This document shows positions 35,916-44,482 of a stretch of DNA of 64,000 nt, one piece after another. The position numbers were made by a program, and so were the translations under genes. Position 1 is the stretch's first letter; each line of letters starts with the position of its first letter. The stretch covers positions 102,004-166,003 of the forward strand of contig UCIT01000012.1 of NCBI GenBank assembly GCA_900472625.1, given 5' to 3'. The notes under the pieces were generated by a model. That model ran no database searches. It saw only the letters and a program-made list of their open reading frames with translations, and was not told the origin of the DNA. Source of the stretch: Hyphomicrobiales bacterium. GTDB lineage: Bacteria > Pseudomonadota > Alphaproteobacteria > Rhizobiales > Rhizobiaceae.

Positions 35916-36730
35916 GCTGCCTCTTTCGGGTTGGCCATTGTCGCCATGTCAGGCACGTCGTCGCCGGTATGGAACGCCTGCCACAGATCGATCAGCGGAC
36001 GCAGCCTGTCGGCTTTCGGATGATCCTTTTCCCATGGCTTTTCATACTGGTAGTGCAGGACTGAAATGCTCTGCCAGTCCCAAAGTTCCGGCATGGTAAA
36101 CCAGACATATTGTAGCATGTTGAAATAGACCGGCAGCCCATGCCATTCCGGGAAAAACGCCTGCAGGAAGGTCTGGTCGGTGCGTTTCCACAGGATTTCC
36201 GGCCGGTCGAGGCGGGCGAGCATCGCATCGAATGTCTGCCTTGATGGCCGGGCGACGAAGACGCCGGAGTTCATGCGGTGAAAATCGGCGAGCGATTCGT
36301 AGACATTCGGGGCGGCGGAGAATTCGGGATAGGCGAACAGGCGGTCGATGTTGCGCAGCACGACGGCGTCGGCGTCGATGAAGACGCAGGTGTCGTAGTC
36401 CGTCAACTCCCAGAGCCGCAGCTTGCAAAAATTGTCGAGCGGCGAGTGAAAGGCGGGTTTGCGGCCCTTGGTGAAGGGGGCTGATGCGTGGATGTTTCCT
36501 CGGGCATGGCGCTCGTTGAAGGCGTCGGACAGGGGGAGATGCTCGACGGGGATCAGGCGGCAGCCGAGGGTCTGAAGCGGGGCCAGATCCGACGCCGCGA
36601 CGCCGCCGGTGTGGAGGACGACGATGTCGGCGGTGGTGTGCGTCAGCCGCAGGGATCGGGCCAGCGCGGTGGCGCCCATGGCGTAGTCGGCGTTGGTGAC
36701 GAGGGTGACGTAAGCGTGGCGAGGGGTCAT
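35912..36730 (-). CDS. sqdD: GT8 glycosyltransferase, sulfolipid synthesis (SqdD)
   Basis: 272-residue glycogenin-like family 8 glycosyltransferase. The nucleotide-sugar pocket AYVTLVTNADYAMGATALARSL is at the start, the metal-binding DxD motif VFIDADAV is near residue 118, and MNSGVFVARPS near residue 153. SqdD in Rhodobacter is glycogenin-like, and its mutants accumulate UDP-sulfoquinovose, so it is the likely sulfoquinovosyltransferase. It is translationally coupled to sqdC and separated from sqdB by 226 bp containing a RIME-type repeat. Confidence 0.85.
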   Translation of the reverse strand: MTPRHAYVTLVTNADYAMGATALARSLRLTHTTADIVVLHTGGVAASDLAPLQTLGCRLIPVEHLPLSDAFNERHARGNIHASAPFTKGRKPAFHSPLDNFCKLRLWELTDYDTCVFIDADAVVLRNIDRLFAYPEFSAAPNVYESLADFHRMNSGVFVARPSRQTFDAMLARLDRPEILWKRTDQTFLQAFFPEWHGLPVYFNMLQYVWFTMPELWDWQSISVLHYQYEKPWEKDHPKADRLRPLIDLWQAFHTGDDVPDMATMANPKEAA

Positions 36731-36794
36731 TGCGGGTGGGTCCCTGAGTGGGCTGTGATCGTGGCTGCCGCCTGTGGCGTGGGCCTTTGCGCCC

Positions 36795-36926
36795 GGAGCC
36801 CCCTCATCCGACCCTTCGGGCCACCTTCTCCCCGCTGGGGAGAAGGGACTCGCAACGGCAGCCGACTGCCTCTTCTCCCCACCGGGGAGAAGTGCCGGAG
36901 CGTCAGCGAGGCGATGAGGGGGCTCC
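36795..36926. repeat. RIME-like intergenic palindromic repeat between sqdB and sqdD
   Basis: A 132-bp element bounded by perfect 14-bp inverted repeats (GGAGCCCCCTCATC at 36795-36808 and its complement at 36913-36926). It contains two internal hairpins with identical 9-bp arms: CTTCTCCCC/GGGGAGAAG at 36825-36845 and again at 36872-36892. This is the pattern of the Rhizobium-specific intergenic mosaic element. It would be transcribed within the sqd operon and fold into a multi-hairpin mRNA structure. Confidence 0.85.
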
Positions 36927-36956
36927 GCGCTCGGCTTACGCTATTCTTCCCCATCC

Positions 36957-38177
36957 TCACGACACCGACTTCAGCCGCTTGCCCTCGGGGTCGCGGTCGA
37001 TGGTCGCGGCGATGTCCTTCGTCCAGGCCGAAACGGCGGGAACGCGGTTGCGGTCGACGCGGTAGGCGAACTTTTTCGCAACATCGACGATCTCGCTCAT
37101 CAGACCTGACTTCAGCGTGATCGGGTCGAGCCCGAGCTTGCGGAACTTGTCGTTCTTCACGATCAGCTCGTTCTCCGGCGCCTCCTTGCGCGGATTGGGC
37201 AGCCAGGCGATCTCGGCGCCTGACAGCTTTGAAATCATCTCGGCCAGATCGCGGATGCGGTGGGTTTCGGTCATCTGGTTGAAAATCTCCACGCGGGCGC
37301 CGCGGGCCGGCGGGTTGTTTAGCGCCAGCTCGATACAGCGCACGGAATCTTGGATGTGGATGAAGGCGCGGGTCTGGCCGCCAGTGCCGTGGACGGTCAG
37401 GGGATAGCCGATCGCCGCCTGGATCAGGAAGCGGTTTAAGACCGTGCCATAATCGCCGTCATAGTCGAAGCGGTTGACCAGCTGATCGTGGCGGCGCGTC
37501 TGTTCGGTGTGGGTGCCCCAGACGATGCCCTGGTGCAGGTCGGTGATCCTGACGCCGTCGTTCTTGGCGTAGAAATGGAACAGCGTCTGATCCAGGCACT
37601 TGGTCATGTGGTAGATCGAGCCAGGGTTCGATGGATAGAGGATTTCCTGGCTGACTGTCTCGCCATCCGCCGTCTCGATGCCGACGGGGAGATAACCTTC
37701 GGGGATGGCGGCGCCGACGGTGGAATAGCCGTAGACTCCCATGGTGCCGAGATGGATCAGGTGGGCGTCGAGCTGCAGGTCAACCAGCGCGTTGAGCAGG
37801 TTGTGGGTGGCGCTGACGTTGTTGTTGACGGTGTAGTTCTTGTGCCGGTCGCTCTTCATCGAATAGGGGGCGGCACGTTGCTCGGCGAAATGGATGATGG
37901 CGTCTGGGCGGTTTTCGGCGAGCCATTTCTTCAGGAGCTCGTAGTCCTTGGCAAGATCGATCAGGTTGAAGTGGATGCGGCGGCCGGTCTCGGCGTGCCA
38001 GATGCGGGTGCGTTCCTGGATCGAGTCCATCGGGGTCAGAGACTGGACGCCGAGTTCCGTGTCAATCCAGCGTCTGGAGAGATTGTCGAGAATGTGGATG
38101 TCGTGGCCGGCGTCCGACAGGTGCAATGATGTTGGCCAACCGATAAACCCGTCTCCGCCCATCACTGCAATCTTCAT
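36957..38177 (-). CDS. sqdB: UDP-sulfoquinovose synthase
   Basis: 406-residue extended-SDR enzyme that makes UDP-sulfoquinovose from UDP-glucose and sulfite, the first step of sulfolipid synthesis. The NAD motif variant GGDGFIGWPTSLHLS near residue 7 is diagnostic of SQD1/SqdB. The catalytic Thr is in HLGTMGVYGYSTVG near residue 143, and Tyr and Lys in SIYHMTKCLDQ near residues 180-185. The ATG at 38177 is preferred because AGGAG lies 9 bases upstream; an ATG at 38186 abuts the ribosome binding site. Sulfolipid can replace phosphatidylglycerol under phosphate limitation. Confidence 0.94.
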   Translation of the reverse strand: MKIAVMGGDGFIGWPTSLHLSDAGHDIHILDNLSRRWIDTELGVQSLTPMDSIQERTRIWHAETGRRIHFNLIDLAKDYELLKKWLAENRPDAIIHFAEQRAAPYSMKSDRHKNYTVNNNVSATHNLLNALVDLQLDAHLIHLGTMGVYGYSTVGAAIPEGYLPVGIETADGETVSQEILYPSNPGSIYHMTKCLDQTLFHFYAKNDGVRITDLHQGIVWGTHTEQTRRHDQLVNRFDYDGDYGTVLNRFLIQAAIGYPLTVHGTGGQTRAFIHIQDSVRCIELALNNPPARGARVEIFNQMTETHRIRDLAEMISKLSGAEIAWLPNPRKEAPENELIVKNDKFRKLGLDPITLKSGLMSEIVDVAKKFAYRVDRNRVPAVSAWTKDIAATIDRDPEGKRLKSVS

Positions 38178-38297
38178 CGGGATCATCTCCTGGCTGGTCG
38201 CGTCGATTGAGAAATACTTAGGAAGCGTGACAATTGTTCAATGCTTGCAAGGCGGAAACTGTTCAGCCAAAGAGGGCACATGACTTTGGAGAAAATT

Positions 38298-38744
38298 ATG
38301 GCGGATAGCGTTTTTTCGATCTCGGGCGAACTCACGGCAGCCGGCCATCGGCTGCTGCAGCGGGTCTATTACGAGGACACCGATTTCTCCGGCCTCGTCT
38401 ATCACGCCCGCTACCTGCACTTCCTCGAGCGTGGCCGCACCGACTATCTCCGTTGCCTCGGCGTCGAGCAGAGGGCGCTGATCAGCGCCGACGAGGAGGG
38501 GCTGGTGTTCGTCGTTCACCGGATGGAGATCGACTTCAAGTCGCCGGCGCGGATGGACGATATCCTCACCGTGATCACGCGTACAGAAAAGGCCGGCGGC
38601 GCCAAGATGGTGCTGACTCAGGAGATCCGCCGCGACGACACGCTGCTGATCGCCGCCAAGGTGATCATCGCGGTGATCAACTCCAGCGGACGGCCGCGAC
38701 GGCTGCCGGAAGCGCTGGCCAAGCAGATGATGATCGAGGTGTGA
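38298..38744 (+). CDS. ybgC: Tol-Pal system-associated acyl-CoA thioesterase
   Basis: 148-residue hot-dog-fold thioesterase, normally the first gene of the tol-pal operon. The family motif VYYEDTDFSGLVYHARYLHFLERGRTDYLR (residues about 24-53) carries the catalytic Asp in DTDF. The ATG at 38298 has GGAG 6 bases upstream; an ATG at 38280 is an alternative. In related genomes tolQ follows closely; here an mqsRA TA module and a 425-bp gap separate ybgC from tolQ. Confidence 0.93.
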   Translation: MADSVFSISGELTAAGHRLLQRVYYEDTDFSGLVYHARYLHFLERGRTDYLRCLGVEQRALISADEEGLVFVVHRMEIDFKSPARMDDILTVITRTEKAGGAKMVLTQEIRRDDTLLIAAKVIIAVINSSGRPRRLPEALAKQMMIEV

Positions 38745-38760
38745 AAAGGCTGGCCATGTC

Positions 38761-38788
38761 TTGAAACTCTACCCTTAAAGGGTAATAT
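38761..38788 (+). promoter_or_regulatory. mqsRA promoter with overlapping palindromic operator
   Basis: -35 TTGAAA (38761-38766) and -10 TAATAT (38783-38788), 16 bp apart. Between and overlapping them is the perfect 15-bp palindrome TACCCTTAAAGGGTA (38770-38784), similar in form to the AACCT-N3-AGGTT operator bound by E. coli MqsA. The -10 ends 5 bases before the mqsR ATG, so the transcript may be leaderless or nearly so. Confidence 0.7.
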
Positions 38789-38793
38789 AAGGC

Positions 38794-39096
38794 ATGGAAA
38801 AACGGAAGGCCCATTATGATCTTGCTGCGGTGATCGTGGTGGTGAGAGCCCGCCGTGCGGCTGCTTTTACGAAGACCGCGATTGACGGCGCAAGAATGAT
38901 GGGGCTGACCAGTTCTGAAATGATCGACGTGGTCTGCGGGCTCAAGAGAGGTCACCTCTACAAGTCGATGACGACCTATGGTGACAATTCGGTGTGGCAG
39001 GATGTCTATCATGCCGAAACGCCCGCCGGAAAAGCTTATGTGAAGATCACACTCAGGGCTGACGGTGCGCCCGTGATCCAGTTCAAGGAGTTATAG
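38794..39096 (+). CDS. mqsR: MqsR family toxin
   Basis: 100-residue RelE-fold mRNA interferase of the MqsR family, which cuts mRNA at GCN sites in E. coli. Recognisable segments are KRKAHYDLAAVIVVV at the start, ALxxA-type helix AAFTKTAIDGARMMGL, MIDVVCGLKRGHLYKSMTTYGDNSVWQDVYHAET and YVKITLRADGAPVIQFKEL. As in all MqsRA systems the toxin gene precedes the antitoxin gene. No Shine-Dalgarno sequence is evident and the promoter lies immediately upstream, which suggests leaderless translation. Confidence 0.9.
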   Translation: MEKRKAHYDLAAVIVVVRARRAAAFTKTAIDGARMMGLTSSEMIDVVCGLKRGHLYKSMTTYGDNSVWQDVYHAETPAGKAYVKITLRADGAPVIQFKEL

Positions 39097-39098
39097 TC

Positions 39099-39506
39099 GT
39101 GGCCAAGCTCTGTGTTTGCTGTGATGCGCAGCGCGAAATGACTGCCTTTGTAAACGAGACCCATCAGGTCGTCTTTCGTGACCTGACTAGGGATGTCGAT
39201 GGCTTGTCCGGCTTTCGCTGCGGCGCATGCGGCGAGATCGAATATGATCAGGCGAGTGCAGACCGCTACGCCGAAGCCGGCGATGCGCTAATTTTTGAGG
39301 CCAGGATGGCTGTGGGCATCGAGCTGCGCCGCATCCGCAAGAAGTTGCGCATTAACCAGGTGGAAGCGTCCGCGCTGACCGGCGGAGGGCACAATGCGTT
39401 TTCCCGCTACGAGACGGGCAAGGTCATCCCGACCCCTGCGGTGGTCAATCTCTTCCGTCTTTTGGATCGGCATCCGGAGGCGATCAAGGAACTGAGGCGG
39501 GCATGA
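39099..39506 (+). CDS. mqsA: MqsA family antitoxin, zinc-finger and HTH
   Basis: 135 residues. The N-terminal zinc-binding domain has two Cys pairs (CVCC and CGAC, about residues 4-7 and 41-44). The C-terminal Xre-type helix-turn-helix reads RRIRKKLRINQVEASALTGGGHNAFSRYETGKVIPTPAVVNLFRLL, matching the MqsA operator-binding domain. It begins with GTG at 39099, 2 bp after the mqsR stop, with AAGGAG 8 bases upstream. It would neutralise MqsR and repress the operon. Confidence 0.9.
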   Translation: MAKLCVCCDAQREMTAFVNETHQVVFRDLTRDVDGLSGFRCGACGEIEYDQASADRYAEAGDALIFEARMAVGIELRRIRKKLRINQVEASALTGGGHNAFSRYETGKVIPTPAVVNLFRLLDRHPEAIKELRRA

Positions 39507-39931
39507 TGGTTGCCGACACGCCTGATGGCGGCTTCAGTGGCCGGTGCAAAGCCGCTATGCGCAAATGTCTCAAAGCGGCCCCTTGCAAAAACATGACATT
39601 CGTGTGAAGGAATTGCCGCGCGCAGGAATTGCGCTGTTTTGGTCATCGACCTTTGATCTGGCCAGGTACTCCAGGGGATTATTCTCTCGCCGACAGCTTC
39701 GCTTTTATGATCCGGCGCTAACGAACTATTAACCATAATAGTGTCTTACTCGGATTGTCAGAGTTTGTGCGGTGCACGCCTTCCTTTGACCAAATTTGAC
39801 GGCAAGGAAAGCGGATAAGAGCTTGGAAGCTTGACCAGGGCTTTGGGCGGCGGCAGCCAGACAATTCTTGCGAGATCACTTATTGCCGCCCGGTCAAGCG
39901 CCGGGCGTTTGGATTCGGGGATTTTGGATCA
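39507..39931. other. Intergenic region between mqsA and tolQ
   Basis: 425 bp with no supported gene; a short frame at 39544-39732 lacks a ribosome binding site and family features. The second half is AT-rich with TTGACC and TTGACG elements near 39787-39803 and likely holds the tolQRAB promoter, needed because mqsRA separates the operon from ybgC. Confidence 0.55.
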
Positions 39932-40651
39932 ATGGAACAAGTAGGATTGGCAGCGGCTCACACGGACGTCAGTCTCTGGTCGCTCTTCATGCAGGCTGGC
40001 CTCGTCGTCAAACTGGTCATGCTCGGGCTTATCGCAGCCTCCGTCTGGACCTGGGCGATCGTCATCGACAAGTATCTGGCCTTCGGCCGCGCCCGTCGAC
40101 AGTTCGACAAGTTCGAGCAGGTGTTCTGGTCGGGCCAGTCGCTCGAAGAGCTCTATCGCTCGCTGTCGGAACGCAACAACACCGGCCTCGCCTCGATCTT
40201 CGTCGCCGCGATGCGCGAGTGGAAGAAATCGTTCGAGCGCGGTGCGCGCTCCCCGATCGGCCTGCAGATGCGTATCGACCGCGCCATGGACGTAACGCTC
40301 GCCCGTGAATCCGAATTCCTCTCCGCCCGCCTCGGCTCGCTGGCAACGATCGGCTCGGCCGGTCCGTTCATCGGTCTGTTCGGTACGGTCGTCGGTATCA
40401 TGACCTCATTCCAGGCGATCGCCGGCTCGAAGTCGACCAACCTCGCGGTGGTCGCGCCCGGTATCGCCGAAGCGCTGCTGGCAACCGCCATCGGTCTGGT
40501 CGCCGCTATCCCGGCGGTTATCGCCTACAACAAGTTCTCCGCTGACGCCGGCAAGCTCTCGGGTCGCATGGAAGGTTTCGCGGATGAATTCTCCGCCATC
40601 CTTTCGCGACAAATTGACGAGAAGCTGCAGCCGCGCGCGGCCGCTCAGTAA
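39932..40651 (+). CDS. tolQ: Tol-Pal system proton channel subunit TolQ
   Basis: 239-residue inner-membrane protein of the TolQ/ExbB/MotA family. Three membrane segments are visible: about 18-40 (VVKLVMLGLIAASVWTWAIV), about 140-160 (GSAGPFIGLFGTVVGIM) and about 173-195 (GIAEALLATAIGLVAAIPAVIAYN). The last two line the proton path with TolR. Together with TolR it energises TolA for outer-membrane constriction at division. It is the first gene of a tightly spaced tolQRAB cluster. Confidence 0.96.
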   Translation: MEQVGLAAAHTDVSLWSLFMQAGLVVKLVMLGLIAASVWTWAIVIDKYLAFGRARRQFDKFEQVFWSGQSLEELYRSLSERNNTGLASIFVAAMREWKKSFERGARSPIGLQMRIDRAMDVTLARESEFLSARLGSLATIGSAGPFIGLFGTVVGIMTSFQAIAGSKSTNLAVVAPGIAEALLATAIGLVAAIPAVIAYNKFSADAGKLSGRMEGFADEFSAILSRQIDEKLQPRAAAQ

Positions 40652-40674
40652 CGAACGGGAACGGAGTTAACGAT

Positions 40675-41139
40675 ATGGGTATGGGTTCCCCAAGCGGTGG
40701 CGGTAGCGGCGGTGGACGTCGCGGCGGCCGTCGTCGTGGTGGTCACCGCGGTGGCGCCATCTCCGAGATCAACGTGACGCCGCTGGTCGACGTCATGCTC
40801 GTGCTCCTGATCATCTTCATGGTCGCCGCACCGATGATGACCGTCGGCGTGCCGATCGACCTGCCGGAAACGCAGGCCAAGGCGCTGAACTCGGAAACGC
40901 AGCCGATCACGATCTCCGTCAAGAATGACGGTACCGCGTTCCTGCAGGAAACGCCGATCCCGGTCGAGGAAATCGCCGCCAAGCTCGAGGCGATCGCCAC
41001 CACCGGCTACAATGAACGCATCTTCGTTCGTGGCGACTCGAGCGCGCCCTACGGCGTGATCGCCGATGTCATGGCCCGCATCCAGGGTGCCGGCTTCAAG
41101 AACATCGGTCTCGTCACCCAAGAGAAGAAGGGCCCGTAG
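40675..41139 (+). CDS. tolR: Tol-Pal system proton channel subunit TolR
   Basis: 154-residue ExbD/TolR family protein. A Gly/Arg-rich cytosolic N-terminus precedes the single membrane helix NVTPLVDVMLVLLIIFMVAAP (about 38-58), in which the Asp of LVDVML is the proton-carrying residue. A periplasmic domain follows. The N-terminal Gly-Arg repeat is unusually long, as in other rhizobial TolR proteins. It is 23 bp after tolQ and 8 bp before tolA. Confidence 0.96.
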   Translation: MGMGSPSGGGSGGGRRGGRRRGGHRGGAISEINVTPLVDVMLVLLIIFMVAAPMMTVGVPIDLPETQAKALNSETQPITISVKNDGTAFLQETPIPVEEIAAKLEAIATTGYNERIFVRGDSSAPYGVIADVMARIQGAGFKNIGLVTQEKKGP

Positions 41140-41147
41140 TAAGCGCT

Positions 41148-42284
41148 ATGAAGGCCAGTATCGTCTCATCTGCTGTTCTGCACTCCGCTTTGCTCGCCTG
41201 GGCGCTGATTTCGATCGGCTCCCCGGCAGAGTTCAAGGTCGAGGATTTCGAGGCGATGCCGGTCAACCTGGTGCCGGTCGAAGAACTGACGCAGATGCAG
41301 CAGGGCGACAAGACCGCCAAGCCGAGCGAGAAGCCGGCGCCGAAGCCGACCTCCAAGCCGACCAACGTGGCGAACGCCGAGAACATGGGCGAGAACAAGG
41401 TCGACCTGAAGACGCCGCCGATCCCCAACGCCAAGCCGAACAACAACGAATCGGCCGCAGCGCCGAAGGCGTCCGAAAAGCCGCTTCCCGAAAATGATCC
41501 CGTGCCCAACGAGGTAAAGGACATCATGAAGGAAGACACGGTGGTCGAGCCGAGCCAGGTGGCATCTATCACGCCGCCGAAGCCAGAAATCACGCCGCCG
41601 ACCCCGACGCCGCCGAAGCCTGAAGAGCAGACGCAGGAAATGCCCGAGCCGCCGAAGCCGGATGCCGAGGCATTGCCGGACAAGGTGCCGACGCCCGTCG
41701 TCAAGCCGCAGGTGAAGCCGCCGGAACAGAAGCCGGCTGAAAAGCCGCCTGAGAAGAAGACCGAAGACGTGGCCAAGGCGGACGAAAAGCCGTCCGACAA
41801 GAAGAAATCCGACAAGAAGCAGGAAAAGGCCAAGGCCTCGTCCTCGCAGAAGAGCGATTTCAACGCCGACGACATCGCCGCCCTGTTGAACAAGCAGGAC
41901 CCGTCGAACGGTGGCGCGAAGAGCTCGACCGAAGTTGCCTCGCTCGGCGCCAAGAAGGCGACCGGCGGTTCCAAGCTGTCGATGAGCGAAATGGACGCGC
42001 TGCGCAGCGCGATCGCCGGCAACTGGTCGGTCATTCCCGGCATGGAAGGCGCGGCCGACGTTCGGATCCGCGTGCACATGAAGCTTGACCCTGATGGCAA
42101 CATCATCGGCGTGCCTGAGGTTGAAGCCGTCGGCGGCACGAACGAATCGACCCGCATGGCGCTTGCCAGCGGCGCCAAGCGCGCCGTCATGAAGTCGGCA
42201 CCGTTCTCCAATCTTCCGAAAGACAAATACGACGCCTGGGGTGAAGTCATCATCAACTTCGACCCCAGCGATCTAGCCCTTTAA
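41148..42284 (+). CDS. tolA: Cell envelope integrity protein TolA
   Basis: 378 residues. An N-terminal membrane anchor (about 1-24), a long Pro/Lys/Glu-rich periplasmic spacer (about 45-235, with many KPxxKP and PPKPE units), and a C-terminal globular domain (about 275-378; [20 protein letters not shown] and [22 protein letters not shown]) that contacts TolB and Pal. It links TolQR in the inner membrane to the outer membrane. The spacer is shorter and richer in Pro than the helical E. coli TolA domain. Confidence 0.93.
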   Translation: MKASIVSSAVLHSALLAWALISIGSPAEFKVEDFEAMPVNLVPVEELTQMQQGDKTAKPSEKPAPKPTSKPTNVANAENMGENKVDLKTPPIPNAKPNNNESAAAPKASEKPLPENDPVPNEVKDIMKEDTVVEPSQVASITPPKPEITPPTPTPPKPEEQTQEMPEPPKPDAEALPDKVPTPVVKPQVKPPEQKPAEKPPEKKTEDVAKADEKPSDKKKSDKKQEKAKASSSQKSDFNADDIAALLNKQDPSNGGAKSSTEVASLGAKKATGGSKLSMSEMDALRSAIAGNWSVIPGMEGAADVRIRVHMKLDPDGNIIGVPEVEAVGGTNESTRMALASGAKRAVMKSAPFSNLPKDKYDAWGEVIINFDPSDLAL

Positions 42285-42285
42285 A

Positions 42286-43617
42286 ATGCTGAAAGGCTTG
42301 TCCTCTATGATCAAGTGTTCTCTCCTACGCGCCTTGATGGTGGCAGTCGGCATGGTAACCACAGCGGTTATCGCCACGCCCGCCAACGCGCTCGTCGAAA
42401 TCAACATAAACAAGGGCAATGTCGAGCCCCTGCCGATCGCGGTCACCGACTTCCTGCAGGGCGACATGGGCGCCCAGATCTCGCAGGTCATCGCCGCCGA
42501 CCTGCAGCGCTCCGGCCTGTTCAAGCCGATTGCCAGGAACGCCTTCATCGAGAAGATCTCCAATCCCGATGCGGCACCGCGCTTCGAGGACTGGAAGGTC
42601 ATCAATGCGCAGGCCCTGGTCACCGGTCGCGTCACGAAAGAGGCCGATGGCCGTCTGCGCGCCGAATTCCGCTTGTGGGACACCTTCGCCGGCAGCCAGA
42701 TGACCGGCCAGCAGTTTTACACGCAGCCTGAGAACTGGCGCCGCGTCGCCCACATCATCGCCGATGCGATCTACAAGCAGATCACCGGCGAAGAAGGCTA
42801 CTTCGACACCCGCGTCGTATTCGTCTCGGAGTCCGGCAGCAAGCAGGAGCGCAAGCGCCAGCTCGCCATCATGGACCAGGACGGCTTCAACGTACGCATG
42901 CTGACCAACGGCAGCGACCTCGTCCTCACCCCGCGCTTCTCGCCGAACCGGCAGGAAGTCACCTACATGTCGTTCGCCAACCAGCAGCCGCGTGTCTACC
43001 TGCTGCAGCTGGAAACCGGACAGCGCGAAGTGGTCGGCAATTTCCCCGGCATGACCTTCTCGCCGCGCTTCTCGCCTGATGGCCAGAAGGTGGTGATGAG
43101 CCTGCAGCAGGAAGGCAATGCCAATATCTACACGATGGACCTGCGCTCGCGCACCACGACGCGCCTGACCTCGACGGCGGCGATCGATACCTCGCCGTCC
43201 TATTCGCCGGACGGCAGCCAGATCGTGTTCGAAAGCGACCGCGGCGGCCGCCAGCAGCTCTACAAGATGGGTGCCGACGGCTCCGGCCAAACGCGTATCT
43301 CGTTCGGCGACGGTTCCTATTCGACCCCCGTCTGGTCTCCGCGCGGCGATCTGATCGCCTTTACCAAGCAGTCGGGCGGCAAGTTCTCGATCGGCGTGAT
43401 GAAGCCGGACGGTTCCGGCGAGCGCATTCTCACCACCGGCTTCCACAACGAGGGCCCGACCTGGGCGCCGAACGGCCGCGTGCTGATGTTCTTCCGCCAG
43501 GCGGCAGGCGCCGGTGGACCGCAGCTCTATTCGATCGATCTGACCGGCTATAACGAGCAGCTGATCAAGACCCCTGCATACGCTTCGGATCCGGCCTGGT
43601 CGCCGCTTCTGGAGTAG
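42286..43617 (+). CDS. tolB: Tol-Pal system beta-propeller protein TolB
   Basis: Periplasmic protein of 443 residues (or 436 from the ATG at 42307, which begins right at the signal peptide). The signal peptide is cleaved after ANA, giving the mature start [10 protein letters not shown], the TolA-binding arm. An N-terminal alpha/beta domain is followed by a six-bladed beta-propeller with repeated FSPDG / YSPDG / WSPRGD / WAPNGR blade motifs, and DPAWSPLLE at the end. It starts 1 base after the tolA stop, so it is translationally coupled. Confidence 0.95.
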   Translation: MLKGLSSMIKCSLLRALMVAVGMVTTAVIATPANALVEININKGNVEPLPIAVTDFLQGDMGAQISQVIAADLQRSGLFKPIARNAFIEKISNPDAAPRFEDWKVINAQALVTGRVTKEADGRLRAEFRLWDTFAGSQMTGQQFYTQPENWRRVAHIIADAIYKQITGEEGYFDTRVVFVSESGSKQERKRQLAIMDQDGFNVRMLTNGSDLVLTPRFSPNRQEVTYMSFANQQPRVYLLQLETGQREVVGNFPGMTFSPRFSPDGQKVVMSLQQEGNANIYTMDLRSRTTTRLTSTAAIDTSPSYSPDGSQIVFESDRGGRQQLYKMGADGSGQTRISFGDGSYSTPVWSPRGDLIAFTKQSGGKFSIGVMKPDGSGERILTTGFHNEGPTWAPNGRVLMFFRQAAGAGGPQLYSIDLTGYNEQLIKTPAYASDPAWSPLLE

Positions 43618-43772
43618 GAACGCCGCATGCCTGCCTTGTTGTCGCCTCAAAAATCCTAGATTGGGGCGACACAGGGTCAAATCAACCATTCGTTAACCAT
43701 AGTTCTTGAAAGCCGATTAACCGAGAACGGTTACAGTCCGGCAACCTTAATCAAGTCGCAAGGAGACCGGCC

Positions 43773-44303
43773 ATGAGCCGAATTAACGCCCCGGCAATGA
43801 GCCGCATGCAGAGCTTCGCCCGCAACCCCGTCATGATCGCGCTCGTTGCCGGTCTGGCTCTGGCTGGTTGCGCCAACAAGAAGAACATGGCCAACAGCGC
43901 CGGCGATCTCGGCCTTGGTGCCGGCGCCGCGACGCCGGGCTCGGCCCAGGACTTCACCGTCAACGTCGGCGACCGCATCTTCTTCGACACCGACAGCACC
44001 TCGATCCGTGCAGACGCCGCCCAGACGCTCGACCGTCAGGCGCAGTGGCTCGGCCGCTATCCGAACTACGCCGTCACCGTCGAAGGCCATGCCGACGAAC
44101 GCGGCACGCGCGAGTACAACCTTGCTCTCGGTGCACGTCGTGCAGCTGCTGCCAAGGACTACCTCGCTTCGCGCGGCGTTCCGGCTCAGCGCCTGAAGAC
44201 GATCTCCTACGGCAAGGAACGCCCGGTTGCCGTCTGCGACGACATCTCGTGCTGGTCGCAGAACCGCCGCGCCGTTACCGTTCTCGGTGGTGCTGGCATG
44301 TAA
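43773..44303 (+). CDS. pal: Peptidoglycan-associated lipoprotein Pal
   Basis: 176-residue outer-membrane lipoprotein. The lipobox is LALAGC near residue 34, giving a lipidated Cys. The OmpA-like domain (about 60-170) has FFDTDSTSIRADA, VEGHADERGTREYNLALGARRAAA and the C-terminal NRRAVTVL, with Asp and Arg residues that bind diaminopimelate. It anchors the outer membrane to peptidoglycan and binds TolB and TolA. The ribosome binding site AAGGAG precedes the ATG at 43773. It lies 155 bp after tolB and probably has its own promoter as well. Confidence 0.96.
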   Translation: MSRINAPAMSRMQSFARNPVMIALVAGLALAGCANKKNMANSAGDLGLGAGAATPGSAQDFTVNVGDRIFFDTDSTSIRADAAQTLDRQAQWLGRYPNYAVTVEGHADERGTREYNLALGARRAAAAKDYLASRGVPAQRLKTISYGKERPVAVCDDISCWSQNRRAVTVLGGAGM

Positions 44304-44345
44304 TTGCCGCTTTGGCGCCAATTGCCGAGGTTTGTTACAAATTGG

Positions 44346-44380
44346 AAAGGCGGCTCCATCGCGGGCCGCCTTTTCTTTTT
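44346..44380 (+). terminator. Rho-independent terminator after pal
   Basis: Stem AAAGGCGGC / GCCGCCTTT with a 10-base loop, followed by TTTTCTTTTT. Confidence 0.88.
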
Positions 44381-44482
44381 GAACACACTTTGGCCGAACT
44401 CCGTTGCTTTTTGAAAGCAATTGGAAAAATCTCCTGTTCGTGCCATCGAGGCGCGAAGAATCACTGGGACAGGACGAACCAT

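Noticed and set aside
39544..39732. 62-codon frame between mqsA and tolQ
   Set aside because: No ribosome binding site and no family resemblance; it begins within 40 bp of the mqsA stop and is more likely leader or promoter DNA.
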